Shown here: piece by piece, positions 1 through 10,700 of the stretch | Layout: every line of letters starts with the position of its first letter | Numbering within the stretch: position 1 is the stretch's first letter | DNA from: an uncultured Oscillospiraceae bacterium | GTDB taxonomy: Bacteria; Bacillota; Clostridia; Oscillospirales; Oscillospiraceae | DNA length: 64,000 nucleotides | Assembly: GCA_934591745.1 (NCBI GenBank) | Contig: CAKTPQ010000003.1 | Location: 11,451 to 75,450 of the forward strand | Reading direction: 5' to 3' | The notes under the pieces: generated by a model | The model's database searches: none | Seen by the model: only the letters and a program-made list of their open reading frames with translations | Told to the model about the DNA's origin: nothing | Position numbers and translations under genes: made by a program

Positions 1-2806
1 GTTGCTGCTGTCACTGCTCACCGATAGGGACGAGGCCAGATTGCCGCAGTACTCGATCGTGCCCTCGGTGCAGCCCACGATACCGCCGATGCTGTCGCCG
101 GAGTTCGTGAGGTCGATATAGGGGCGCGCAGCAGCATACGGAATGCCGTAGAAGCTCCGTGACAGCGTCGGCATAGTATCGCTGGAACCGCGCATGCAGC
201 CCACGATACCGCCCACATGATACAGCGCATCGCCCTTGATCATCACATCGGAGATAACATCACGGATGGCGGCGCTGCCGGACGCGTGGCCCACGATGCC
301 GCCGATGCCGGTTTCGGCATCGCCGTCCCTGTTCGTGCCTGCTGGGGCGATCAAGCCGTTTACGGGCAGGTTTGTGACCCTGCCGCTGGGGGCCAGATAG
401 CCGACAAAGCCGAGAACGGTGCTGACGGTGGGGATATACATGTTCTTGACGGTCTTTCCGCCGCCGTCGAACGTGCCGGAGAAGCCATTGGCAGTGACGA
501 CATTGCTGCTCAGCGTGGCCTCGCAGCCGATGGGCGTCCATTCGGCGTGATTGTTCTCTGCATTCGGATTGCCTTCGAGCAGGTCAATGTTCGCATCCAG
601 CACGCCGCTGATAGTGGGATGCGTTTCTTCGACGGTGTAAGCGTGGGCGCTTTCGCCATTCACCATCGCCGCGAACCAGAACAGCTGTCCCGCGTTGGTG
701 ATGTGGTAAACGCCGTTGTTAAGCGTGGCAGGCTCATACTCGCCGCAGGTCGTTCCGTTAGCCAACACCTGTTCGCAGAAGCCATAGCTGTTGAAGCTGG
801 CTGCAGTGTGCGCTACATTCATGCTGTTGGAAGCGCCCGCAATATACGCTGTATCCGTGTCAGCGAGTTTGACCGTGACTGTGATCGGGCCAAACTTGGC
901 CTTATCGGCTGTTGGTGTGTAGGTATTGTTTCCGGTGTCGCTGCTGAGTTCTGTGCCGTTCTGTTTCCATGTATATGTGGCCCGTGCAGCGACATCATCC
1001 GGCACGCCCGGCAGCTCTGCGGTCAGTACGCAGCCGGGGTGCGCCATACCCGTAATAACGGGCGCGAACACCTGTCTGACAAAGAGTTTGGTGGTGACGG
1101 TCTTATCCTCGAAGTTGGCCATGCCGCTGAGCGTCAGCGTGACGGTGTACATGCCGGGCGTGTCGGCTGTGAACGTGGGGGTAAGGCCGTCCGTGCCGGT
1201 CAGCACACGGCCGGTGCAGTCAGTGCCGTCCGGGCCGGTCACCGTCCATGTGCAGTTGCCGCCGGTCCCCGTGATAAGCGCTACGCTAAGACCGGAGTTG
1301 CCGCCGGACGTATAGGGAACGGTGGGCGAGACGGTCTTTTTGTCGGTACTGATCGTACCGGCACCCAGCGTAATGCTCTTGGACACTGCGAACGGCCGCG
1401 TTTCTGCGGTATCGTCGTCCGTGGCTGTTGTATATTCATCAGCCGGCGCCGTATCGTTATTGACGTTCGGCAGATGGTCGCCCTTGGCGGCGATCACAAG
1501 ATCGCCTAGCGCAGCCTTCTGAATGCCGATCTCCACCGTTTTCGTGCCGGTAAGCAGGGCATAAATGGCAGGATGGCCCGTTGTATAACCTGAAAACGAA
1601 CCAGTTAGTAACCCATTCGGCCACTTTGTAAAAATGGCGCTGTAATCCCGCGCAGCCAGCGCCTCCTGATAGGCGCTGCCGACAGCGCCGCCCACCACCA
1701 CGGTGCCGGGGCAGTTGACATAGTCGCTGGCCGCTGCAGTACTGCCGTCCAGCAGGTCATCCGTTTTTACGATTTTATAGAGTCCATCGACAAAGGACGT
1801 TATAGTGCCGCCGGAGACAACCGCCTTGCCGATAGGAAACCATTCGGCGATCTTGTTTCCGGTGTCTGTGGTGCCCGTATAGGTGATATCAACACTAGGA
1901 TCGGAGGAGATGTGGGTATTGCCGGTATAGTAGTGCGCCCCGGTTTCTCCGCAGGAATAGGGGAGGGCACCGATCGTCACCTCGCAGTCCCGCAGATCAT
2001 AGAGAATGACAGGGAATTTATTATATGGAGGAATAAGGCCACTGCTAGTTAACTGTGCCCCGCCGCCGTTGCCGCCAATGGCCGCCGCCGTTGCCGCCAA
2101 TAGCCGCCGCCGCGCCGCCGCCATTGCCACCTTGTCCCGCTGCCCAGCTTACGGGCCTCCAGCTGCTGCTGTTTTCATTGACAGATGCCTGCGCATCACC
2201 GCCGTCACCGCCCTTTGCGGCATTGCCGCCGTACACCGTCAGGGTGTCCACCGGCTTGCCGGCGGTGCTTCTGTCATCATGGGCGCTGAGGATGGTCAGC
2301 GTGGCGCTCTCCGGGACGCAGATGGCCGCGCCCGCGCCGGTAGTACTGTCGGCATTGCCGCCCTTCAGCGTGACATTGCCGTTGATTACCAGCGTGACGT
2401 CGGCACCGTCCGCCAGCGTGATAGGACTCATGCCCGCATAAGAAGTCGAAGTGGAGAAATCGATGGTCAGATCCTTCAGTGTCACGGTAATATTGCCGGA
2501 CAGCAGGTATTCGATGGGGTTGTCGGTTTTGTCGCCGGAAAGCGTCGTATCGCTGGTGATCTCGGTGTAATTGTGAGTCACCTCATACACTGCGATCTGG
2601 TCGGAGTCATCGGCACCGGACATGGAGAGACTGTCCCACAGGTCCTCCTCGTCCTGCAGGTCGTCCGGCTGTGTGTCCTCGCCGTTCACATAGGCGTCGG
2701 CGGGGTCCTCCGCGTCGCCCTCCGCCAGCGCGGTGGCCGGCAGCAGTGCCGCCAGCATCAAAACGGCCAGCAGCATGGCGAGTCCTTTCTTCAACATATT
2801 CGACAT
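1..2806 (-). pseudogene. GLUG-repeat secreted surface protein, frameshifted and cut by the window edge
   Basis: The start is the ATG at 2806, seven to eight bases after a GAGGAGGTG ribosome binding site, and it opens a clear signal peptide (MLKKGLAMLLAVLML... ending near ATALA). The open frame stops at 2045-2047 after about 253 codons. Removing one G in the GGC-rich run near 2080-2090 restores a frame that I translated by hand to position 1 with no stop. The restored part holds a Gly/Asn-rich linker, beta-sandwich stretches like bacterial Ig/MBG domains, and near the window edge GLUG motifs (GGIVG followed by Cys, repeated at about 20-300). The gene is therefore a large exported repeat protein whose 3' end lies outside the window. 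The frameshift could be real decay, slippage-based phase variation or a sequencing error in a homopolymer-like tract. Its ligand is unknown. Confidence 0.75.
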
Positions 2807-2899
2807 AACACAGGCACCTCCTCGAGGGGTCATTGCCGCTTCGCGGCAGGCAGGCACGGCGCGTCACGATTGGCACACGTGCCGTTTTTTACGGCATTT

Positions 2900-2927
2900 A
2901 TTTTACCGCGACTGCCGCTGGATGCAA
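2900..2927 (-). promoter_or_regulatory. Promoter of the frameshifted surface gene
   Basis: Read on the minus strand, TTGCAT (2922-2927) and TAAAAT (2900-2905) are 16 bases apart. The -35 box lies 6 bases from the LytTR-type direct repeats at 2933-2965, which is where an activator of that family would sit. Confidence 0.55.
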
Positions 2928-2932
2928 TGCAG

Positions 2933-2965
2933 ACGACTCAAACGGTCAAAAAACGACTCAAACGG
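2933..2965. promoter_or_regulatory. Two 13-bp direct repeats, candidate LytTR operator
   Basis: ACGACTCAAACGG occurs exactly at 2933-2945 and again at 2953-2965, a 20-bp period, so both copies face the same side of the helix. On the minus strand each copy contains CCGTTTGA, which fits most of the LytTR-family consensus [TA][AC][CA]GTTN[AG][TG]. The repeats lie between two divergent promoters and beside a LytTR gene remnant, as expected of an autoregulated LytTR target. Confidence 0.55.
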
Positions 2966-2990
2966 CAAAATAAGGAGAAAGCAAACTTGT

Positions 2991-2996
2991 TATAAT
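2991..2996 (+). promoter_or_regulatory. -10 box upstream of the LytTR remnant
   Basis: A perfect TATAAT stands at 2991-2996 with no recognisable -35 box 16-18 bases upstream. The direct repeats end 25 bases before it. This looks like a promoter that needs an activator. Confidence 0.4.
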
Positions 2997-3029
2997 AAGC
3001 GGTACTAAACAGACGGGAGCGAAACAAGA

Positions 3030-3462
3030 ATGCTGCATATTGCGGTGGTAGGCGGTGATCCGGCGGAGCTGGCGGAACTGGCAGACCTGATAAGAGAAGA
3101 ACTGTGCGACTGCGGCCAGCCGGCGCCGGGTGCCGCTGCGCAGCATTCTGTTTACCGCGTACTACAACCATGTGGTGACCGTGTATCTGGCGGACGGAGC
3201 GGGAGACGCGTCTGCCAGCCAGATGCGGGTTCGGACCACACAGGCGGAGATCGAACGGCGGCTGCTGCCCCACGAGGAATTCGTGGCCCCGGCGCGGGGC
3301 ATCGTGGTCAACCTGTTTGCCGTGGCGAAGATGTCGCCGGAGGATTTCATCCTGCGCAGCGGGCACATCATCCGCATTGCCCGCCGCCGCAGCAAGGAGA
3401 TGCGGGAGGCCTACGACAGATTCCGCGAGGAGCTGGCACAGCGCGGGACAACAGAATGGTGA
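3030..3462 (+). pseudogene. LytTR-family response regulator remnant, receiver domain deleted
   Basis: Two pieces of one regulator are visible in different frames. From the ATG at 3030 about 30 residues read like the first strand and helix of a receiver domain (MLHIAVVGGDPAELAELADL). From about 3130, one frame over, comes a nearly full LytTR DNA-binding domain of about 105 residues: AYYNHVVTVYL, then RTTQAEIERRLLP, VNLFAVAKM and IRIARRRSKEM. Intact AgrA/LytR-type regulators are about 240 residues, so roughly 100 residues, including the phospho-acceptor Asp and the hinge, are missing and the frame is broken at the junction. A short standalone LytTR protein starting at 3130 cannot be excluded, but no good ribosome binding site precedes it. 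It probably once controlled the divergent surface gene through the repeats at 2933-2965. Confidence 0.7.
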
Positions 3463-3560
3463 GGCCCGTCCGGGCGGGGCGGCGCGGCGCGTCTATGAGC
3501 AGGGAACACACCGGCATACCGGTGGGCCCCTGCAAAATTTTGCCCTTTTTCTGTATAAAT

Positions 3561-3601
3561 ATAAGGAGAACGGCAGCCCGACCGGACTGCCGTTCTCTTA
3601 T
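3561..3601 (-). terminator. Terminator of dapF
   Basis: AGAACGGCAG and CTGCCGTTCT form a strong stem with flanking A/T pairs. On the minus strand it is followed by a TTATATTTAT tract, and it begins 14 bases beyond the dapF stop. Confidence 0.7.
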
Positions 3602-3614
3602 GCATCACGGGTAT

Positions 3615-4475
3615 TCAGTTCCGCTCCGCCGCGCAGAAGCGGCAGTCCTCGTCGGTGGCCTCGCCCCGGCACACGATGTTGGTGGGGCCGGTGAGGTACA
3701 GGTCGGCCACCCGCCCGCCATCGCGCACCACGTCCACCGTCAGCTGTCCGCCGGGCATGTCCACCCGCACGTTCCGGCCGGACACCCGGCCCAGCAGCGT
3801 CAGCACCGTGACCACGGAGCCGGTGCCGGTGCCGCAGGCGTAGGTAAAGTCCTCCACGCCCCGCTCGTAGGTCAGCTCCCGCACATGGTCGGGGCCGATG
3901 ACCTCATAAAAATTCACGTTGGCACCCTTGGGATAGCCCGCATAGTACCGCAGACGCCGTCCCAGCTCCCGCAGCGCCTGCCGGTCACAGTCCGCCAGCC
4001 CCGGCACCTCCACGGCGACATGGGGCAGACCGGGATCGCCCAGCTCCACGTAGGGCGCGGCATAGACCGTGCCGTCGATGTCGGCGGCGGCGTCCAGCCG
4101 GATGACGGAGGGGTCGTTCAGCCGGATGCGGTAGTTCCGCCGGTCCAGCCGCCAGCCGGTGACCAGCCCGGCAGTGGTCTCCACCGTCTGCACCTGGCCC
4201 GCCAGTCCGTTTTCGTAGCCGTAGCGGCAGATGCACCGGGCGCCGTTGCCGCACATCTCGCCCAGCGACCCGTCGGCGTTGTAGTAGCGCATCCGGTAGT
4301 CCGCCCTGTCGGACACATCCACCACCATCAGGCCGTCCGCGCCGATGGACAGGTGCCGCTCACACAGGGTACGGGCGATCTCCGGCCACGCCTCATCGGG
4401 CAGCCCCAACCGGCGGTTGTCCACGATCACGAAGTCGTTGCCCGCACCGTTCATCTTCCAGAATTCCACGTACAT
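3615..4475 (-). CDS. dapF: Diaminopimelate epimerase
   Basis: DapF interconverts LL- and meso-diaminopimelate in the cytoplasm, the step before meso-DAP is used for lysine and for peptidoglycan cross-links. The 286-residue protein has the family length. Both catalytic cysteines are present in their motifs, EMCGNGARC in the N-terminal half and YACGTGTGS in the C-terminal half, and the N-terminal KMNGAGNDF signature is intact. The start is the ATG at 4475, six bases after AAGGAG; the open frame runs further upstream but without a ribosome binding site. The gene stands alone, with its own terminator downstream, and is divergent from the giant surface gene at 4726. Only the two-lobed fold and the cysteine motifs are needed for this call, so confidence is high. 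Confidence 0.97.
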   Translation of the reverse strand: MYVEFWKMNGAGNDFVIVDNRRLGLPDEAWPEIARTLCERHLSIGADGLMVVDVSDRADYRMRYYNADGSLGEMCGNGARCICRYGYENGLAGQVQTVETTAGLVTGWRLDRRNYRIRLNDPSVIRLDAAADIDGTVYAAPYVELGDPGLPHVAVEVPGLADCDRQALRELGRRLRYYAGYPKGANVNFYEVIGPDHVRELTYERGVEDFTYACGTGTGSVVTVLTLLGRVSGRNVRVDMPGGQLTVDVVRDGGRVADLYLTGPTNIVCRGEATDEDCRFCAAERN

Positions 4476-4612
4476 CAGCTCCTTTTCACAGGCGGAGGGA
4501 GCGGCGCACCGCGTTCCCGTCCCCGATACGTTTTTCTCCCGCCCAGTATACGGCACCCGGGAGAAAAAAGCAAGCCGCCGTTCCGGGGCGAAAAATGGAA
4601 GATCCTGCTGAA

Positions 4613-4632
4613 AATCATACTTCGGTATGATT
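4613..4632. promoter_or_regulatory. Perfect palindrome overlapping a -35 box
   Basis: AATCATAC-TTCG-GTATGATT is an 8-bp perfect inverted repeat whose last two bases are the first two of the TTGACA box at 4631. No gene ends next to it and there is no T-run, so a repressor operator fits better than a terminator. Confidence 0.45.
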
Positions 4633-4658
4633 GACAAACTCTGGAAGAACGGTAAAAT
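4631..4658 (+). promoter_or_regulatory. Promoter of the giant wall-anchored protein
   Basis: TTGACA (4631-4636) and TAAAAT (4653-4658) are 16 bases apart. They sit about 45 bases upstream of the first possible start codon. Confidence 0.7.
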
Positions 4659-4725
4659 AAAAGGGATAGAAATACACCGATAGGGTGGGAGAGAACAGCA
4701 AATGAACGGAGAAAGGAAAGAGAGC

Positions 4726-7700
4726 ATGAAAAAACGCATCATCAGCTTTTTAATGTGCCTTGTGATGGCGTTCAGCATCGTGCCCGCCGCCGCGTGGGCC
4801 GAGGTGCTGCCGTCGGCACAGGACGCGGCCCGTGTCTACGTCAACAGCGCGGACACCGCCATCCGGCGCGGCGCGGGCACCGCTGTGTCGGCGGAGGAGG
4901 CCAAGGCCAGGATCGGCGAGGAGGACTACTACGCCTCCCTGCCTGAAGCCCTTGAAGCGGCGGAGAACGGCGATACCGTCACGCTGCTGGCGGACCATGA
5001 GGAGGACGTGGATGCCATCATGAAGGGCGACCTGTCCACCATGGCCGTTGTCAAAAAGCGGCTGACGCTGGACCTGAACGGCTTCTCGGTGGACTATCTC
5101 ACCGTGGGCGATAAGGCCATAGTGGGCGAGCCGACGCATGACGAGGAAACAGAAGAAGCAATAGACCAAGTCGCCATTACTGCCGGCGACCTGACCGTTG
5201 TGGACAGAAGCCAGGGCGCCTCCGGCAGCATTGCTGAACTCGAGTTCATAAGCGGCAGGCTGGAGCTTAAGAGCGGTGTCATTGGCGACTCGGACGGCAC
5301 CTATGGCGATGGAATTACCTGCGCAGGAGGCCGTGATAATGAGAACGTCACCGACGGGACGTATGACGGTGAGATCACCGTCACCGGCGGCACGGTGTAT
5401 AGCCTCTATGCAAAAGAGAATGTTACCGTCACCGTCACCGGCGGCTCTGGTCACAAGGGCAACTGGTCCAACGACACCGGTAAGATGACCATCACCGGCG
5501 GAAGCTTCGCCGATGCACATTTCTCCAACAACGGCGGGACCATTGCCATCAGCGGCGGCGCGTTTGAGAGCATCACGAACAACGATGCCAGCGCTATTAT
5601 CCCGCTGATGCCCCTGCTGGCGGACGGCTATGCCTTCTTTGATAAGGACGGCAATGTGCTGAACGGCACGGCGAAAACGCTGACCGACGTGGAGGTCAAG
5701 CGCCATACCCACTCCGTCACCGGCGGCGTCTGCCCCTGCGGCGCGGAGTTCGTGGCCAGTGTGACCCACGATGAGGCCACCGCCTATTACACCACCCTGC
5801 AAAGCGCCTTTGACAACGCGCAGGACTACGATACCATCACCCTGCTGACGGATGTGGCGCTTACCAAGCCGCTTTCCATCGAGCTGAATTGGACCACTGG
5901 GGCCGACAAGTTCACGCTGGATCTGAACGGCAGGACCATCAGCTGCGATAACGGAGAAACGAATACGATCTATGTCTCGAACGCAAGGCTTACCATTTGC
6001 GACAGCAGCTCCGAAAAAACCGGCAAGGTCACCCAGAATGCCACCTACGCCGTGTGGGTAGAGTCTAGCGGCACGCTGACCATCACCGGCGGCAGCTTTG
6101 GGATGGTGAGGGTCGGTTCCATGGGTCGCGCCGTGATCGGCGGCGGCAGCTTTTCCGCCATTGATTCCAGTGGTAGTAGTGGCAGCCTCGCAGACCTGCT
6201 GGCCGACGGCTACGCCTTCTATGACCAGAGCAGCGGTGAGGTGCAGAACGGCACAGCCACAAAGCTGACCAATGTGACGGTCAAGAAGCACACCCACAGC
6301 GGCAAGCCCTGCGCCTGCGGCTATACCTGCCCCAATACCACTGATATGGATGCGACCGGGCACTGCGCCACCTGCGGAGAGCTTCTGGCCCAGGCCAGCG
6401 TGACCGTGGATGGCAATACCACCTACGACATCAGCTTCAAAAATGCAGTCGAAAACGCGGCGGACGGCGCCACCGTGACGCTGCTGCAGGATGTCACCCT
6501 GCCCGACGGCGATGAGGTCTATATCAACAAGGCATATGACCAGCAGATCAGCTTCGCCATCGACTGGAACGGCCATACCCTCTCCGGCAGGCACTACGCA
6601 TACCTGCTGACCATCAGCGGGGCTGTCAATATGACGCTGAAGGACAGCGGCGGCAACGGCGGCGTCCGCAATGAATATGCGATCGATGATTACGTGGGTG
6701 GAACAGCGGTACATGTTTCCGTCCAAAGCGGCTACTGTGTGACCATCGAGGGCGGCACCTATTCCGCGCAGGTGGTGAAATATAATTGCAGCGGCGACCT
6801 CCGGATCAAAGGCGGCGTGTTCCAAAACCCGGAGCGATCCACCGTAAGGTATGCCATCTTCAGCTGCGACAGGAACAAAATTGATACGGGTGCGCTGGCG
6901 GATCTGCTGGCCGATGGCTACACCTTCTCCTATTCTGCGAATGCGGCAGACACGGAGCGGCTGCTGGATGTCTACACAAACGCCCATACGGAGGCCGGAA
7001 AGACCGTCTACGTGGTGTCCCACACCCACGCGTATGACAGCACCACCGGCAAATGCGCCTGCGGTAAGCCCTGTGCGCATACACTGGACGAAACCGGCAA
7101 GTGCACCACCTGCGGCGCCACCTTCGTGGCCCAGGTGAACGGCGACTATTACACCACCGTGACCGAGGCCCTTGACAAAGCCTCCTCCGGCGGCACCGTC
7201 ACCCTGCTGTCCAATGCCGTCACCGAGAACGTGACGTTCGCTGGCGGCGATAAGTCCGTCACGCTGGACATGGCCGGCAAGACCCTGACGGCTGCGGACA
7301 TCGCCCACCCGGCGCTGACCGTTGAGAGCGGCACGCTGACCGTCTCTGGCGATGCGGCGTTCATCAGTCAGGGCTTTGTGACCATGCTCAGCAGTGATAC
7401 CCAGCCTGCGATCCTTGTCACCGGCGGCAAGCTGGTGTTCACGGGGGCTCTCACCGCCGTGGGTGGTTGGAGCGGAAACGCGATGAGCTCTGTTCGGCGG
7501 CAGTTCGCCGTGAAAGCCACCGGCGGCGAGCTGGATTTCAAGGGCGGTCTGGATCTGAAGGGCGGCCTGGCGGTGCTGGGAACGGCAGTGCTGACGAACA
7601 AGCTGACGCAGGGCACCTTCTGGATCGATAGGAGCAAAGACGAAAACGAGGTGCCGGTGTACGCGATCATCGCGGTCGAAACAAAGGGCACCGATATGAA

Positions 7701-10700
7701 CAAGACCTATAGGAACGTCCGCGCCCTGCTGGCCGACGGTCATGCCTTTGCTAAGGTAGACAGCGGTGAGATCTGGGGTGTGACCGCCCTGTCGTGCAGC
7801 GACAATGTCACCATCGTGCCGCATGAGCATACATGGGAGGCGGACGGCGAGCTCTATACCTGCACGGTGTGCGGTGAAACCTGCGCACATGAAGGCGGCT
7901 ATAAGACTGGCGCCTGCACCGTCTGCGGCAAGCCCTGCCCGCACGCACTGGCGGATCAGAGCACGGTGGATCACAACTATTACTGCAAAGAGTGCGGCGT
8001 CCAGATGTTCGCAAGAATCGAGATCAGAGCATACAATTGGGCGCACTTTACAAGCCTTGCGGACGCAATGGCTGCGGCCAAGGACGGCCAGACCGTTACG
8101 CTGCTGTCGGACATCGACCAAGACGAGCAAAGCGCGGATATTATCGTCAACGGCAAAACCGTTACGCTGGATCTGAACGGCAAAACGATCACAGGCGGCT
8201 GGATCTATGTCGGCGATAACGAGCAGCCCACGACCGCCACGCTGAAGATCATCGGCAGCGGCAGCTTTGTGCTCCCCACCGTATCAGGCGTTCTTACCGT
8301 TCATCCGGGCGGTACACTGGATCTGAGCGGCTGGACAGGCGGTACGCTCACCCGTGTGCAGATCGATGACAGTTCGGACGCGAGTGAGGACATCCGGAAA
8401 AAGACCTCGCTCGTTGTCGGGGAAAGAGCAGGCACCATTGAAGAACTGGATATCTTGAATTGGCAGTTAGGCGCAGCCGATACGGCAAACGCGATCAATC
8501 TCGGCGGCGGCAGCTATGGCAAGATTAATATGAGTGGCGTGAGTGGCGGCTCTGCGCAGTACCTTGCCGTTGGCAGCCTGCTTGCCTCCGGCTATGCCTT
8601 CAAGGACACGGATGGGTATGTGAGATATGACCGGGAAATTACGAAGGGAACGAATTACGCCGGCTCCATCTCCGACGTTACCGTTGTCCAGTGCGACCAC
8701 AGCGGACTTACCGCCCTGCCCGCGGACGGCAAGTGCCCGTACTGCAATGTCAGCGGCTTTGTCGCGATGGTGGAGACATCGAACGGCGTTCTGATCGCTT
8801 TTACGGACGCACAGACCGCTTTCGATGAGGCAGAGGACGGCGAAACGGTGACGCTGCTGGAGGGCGTCACGGATGATGCGGTCATCGACAAGGCCGTCAC
8901 GGTGGACCTCAACGGGAAAAATATGTCCACGGTGACAGTCAGTGCGCTGGCAAAGTTCAAGAACTCCGGAGCCACCGGCGGCCAGATCACCAGCCTGACC
9001 ATCGACAGCGCTGACGCCGTGCTGGGCGACCTGCTGGCGGACGGTTACAGCTTCAAGGACAACACCGGCAAGTGGCTGGGTGTTTCTGATTTGCTGGGCA
9101 CGAGCGCCGACGAGGTCATGGTGTGCAGGATGGGCGTCATCAACAGCGTAAGCGCCAACACGGACAAAAGCATGACCTATGGCGAGAGCATCACCATCGG
9201 CCCGTCTATTGGATACAGTGGTGGTTCTCTGACCGACCGTCAGTGGTACGAGCTGAGTGAAGAAGGCCGTTGGGTAACGGCTGACAGCGGCACCGTCTCG
9301 CCTCTCGGCGGCTATGAGATATCTGGTCTGGATGCCGGCACATACTACTATCGCTGCGTGGTCACAGGCAGCGACGGCGCCAGCGCTGTAAGCCCCTGCA
9401 TCACCCTTACAGTGGAGGAAGCAGACTTCAACGATGCGGTCGTCGAGCTGGAGCAGTCCGAGTTGACCTATGCACTGGATGCAGGCGGCAGCCCGGCCAC
9501 CCAAAGCGTGCACGTCAAATCGGTCAAGATCGCCGGTGTCGAGGTGCCCGAGAAAGCGTATACTATCGAGGGCACTGACAGCGCTTCACTTGCGGGTACC
9601 TATTATATTTATATTAAGGCCGCGGAGGGCGCCACTAACTATACCGGCGTCAAAGAGGTCAAATGGAAGATCATCCCGCTGGAGCTTGACGGGATCTACG
9701 TGGACAACAACGTGATCAAGACCTACGACGGCAAACCGGTGGATCTGAACACCAGCATCTTCGGCAAGGGTACGTTGGTGTTCACGGATGTCAGCGGCAA
9801 CCACGTTACGCTTAGCCGGTACAGGCACTACAGCGTCCAGCGCATCGACCACAGCTTTACCAGTGCCAACGCCGGCAGCACCGGCGATGTGACCGTCTGG
9901 GTCGATCTGTATCCTACCGGCGACATCATCTTCAGAAAAGGGACGACCAGCGTGCAGAAAGGGATCACGCTGAAGAACATGACCATCGGGCAGGCATCCC
10001 TGCAGGGGCCTGTCGCCGTCCCCCTGCAGGTGGTGAACGGCGTGGACAGAGACTATACGCTGGACATCCTCGCCGAGATCCGGAAGACACTGCCCGTGTG
10101 GCAGAGCTGCGGTGATGTCACGTACTCGCTGCCGAAGGTCGATCTGCCGACGGAATACTATGAGGTCGGCAGAGTATCCATCGATAAAGACGGCGTCCTG
10201 ACGCTGCCCATCCACGCAGAAACTGCCGATACGGTCGACGATATCGGCACGGTCACGGTCACGGCAAGCACCCAGAACTATGGGGATATTACAGTCACCG
10301 TCAATGTCTCCTCCATGAACAAGAGCGCCATCGAGATAAGCAAGCACCCGACTGCGACACCGATCACCTATGGCCAGATGGTGAAGGACAGCCAGTTCAT
10401 CCCGGATGGCGTTGTGGTGACGGGCGAAGACGATGGCCTCGTTGTGGAGGGCGAGTTCCGCTGGAAGGCGGAGTACGCTGACGAGAAGCCGGAACCCGCA
10501 TCCTGCTGGGTGGAGTACGAATTCATTCCCACAGGCGAGAACGCTTATAAGTACAAGACCGGCGGGAGCGGGATGAGCATTAAGGTAAATCCGGCGCTGC
10601 TCACGGACGTGTCCGTTGAGCAGACCAACGAGCTTACCTATACAGGCAAACCGCAGACCGCGACCGTAAAGACCACGGCCCATACCGTGGACAACTGGGA

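Noticed and set aside
2006-2995. Plus-strand open frame opposite the frameshifted surface gene
   Set aside because: It covers the promoter and operator and has Ala/Pro/Arg-rich composition typical of a shadow frame.
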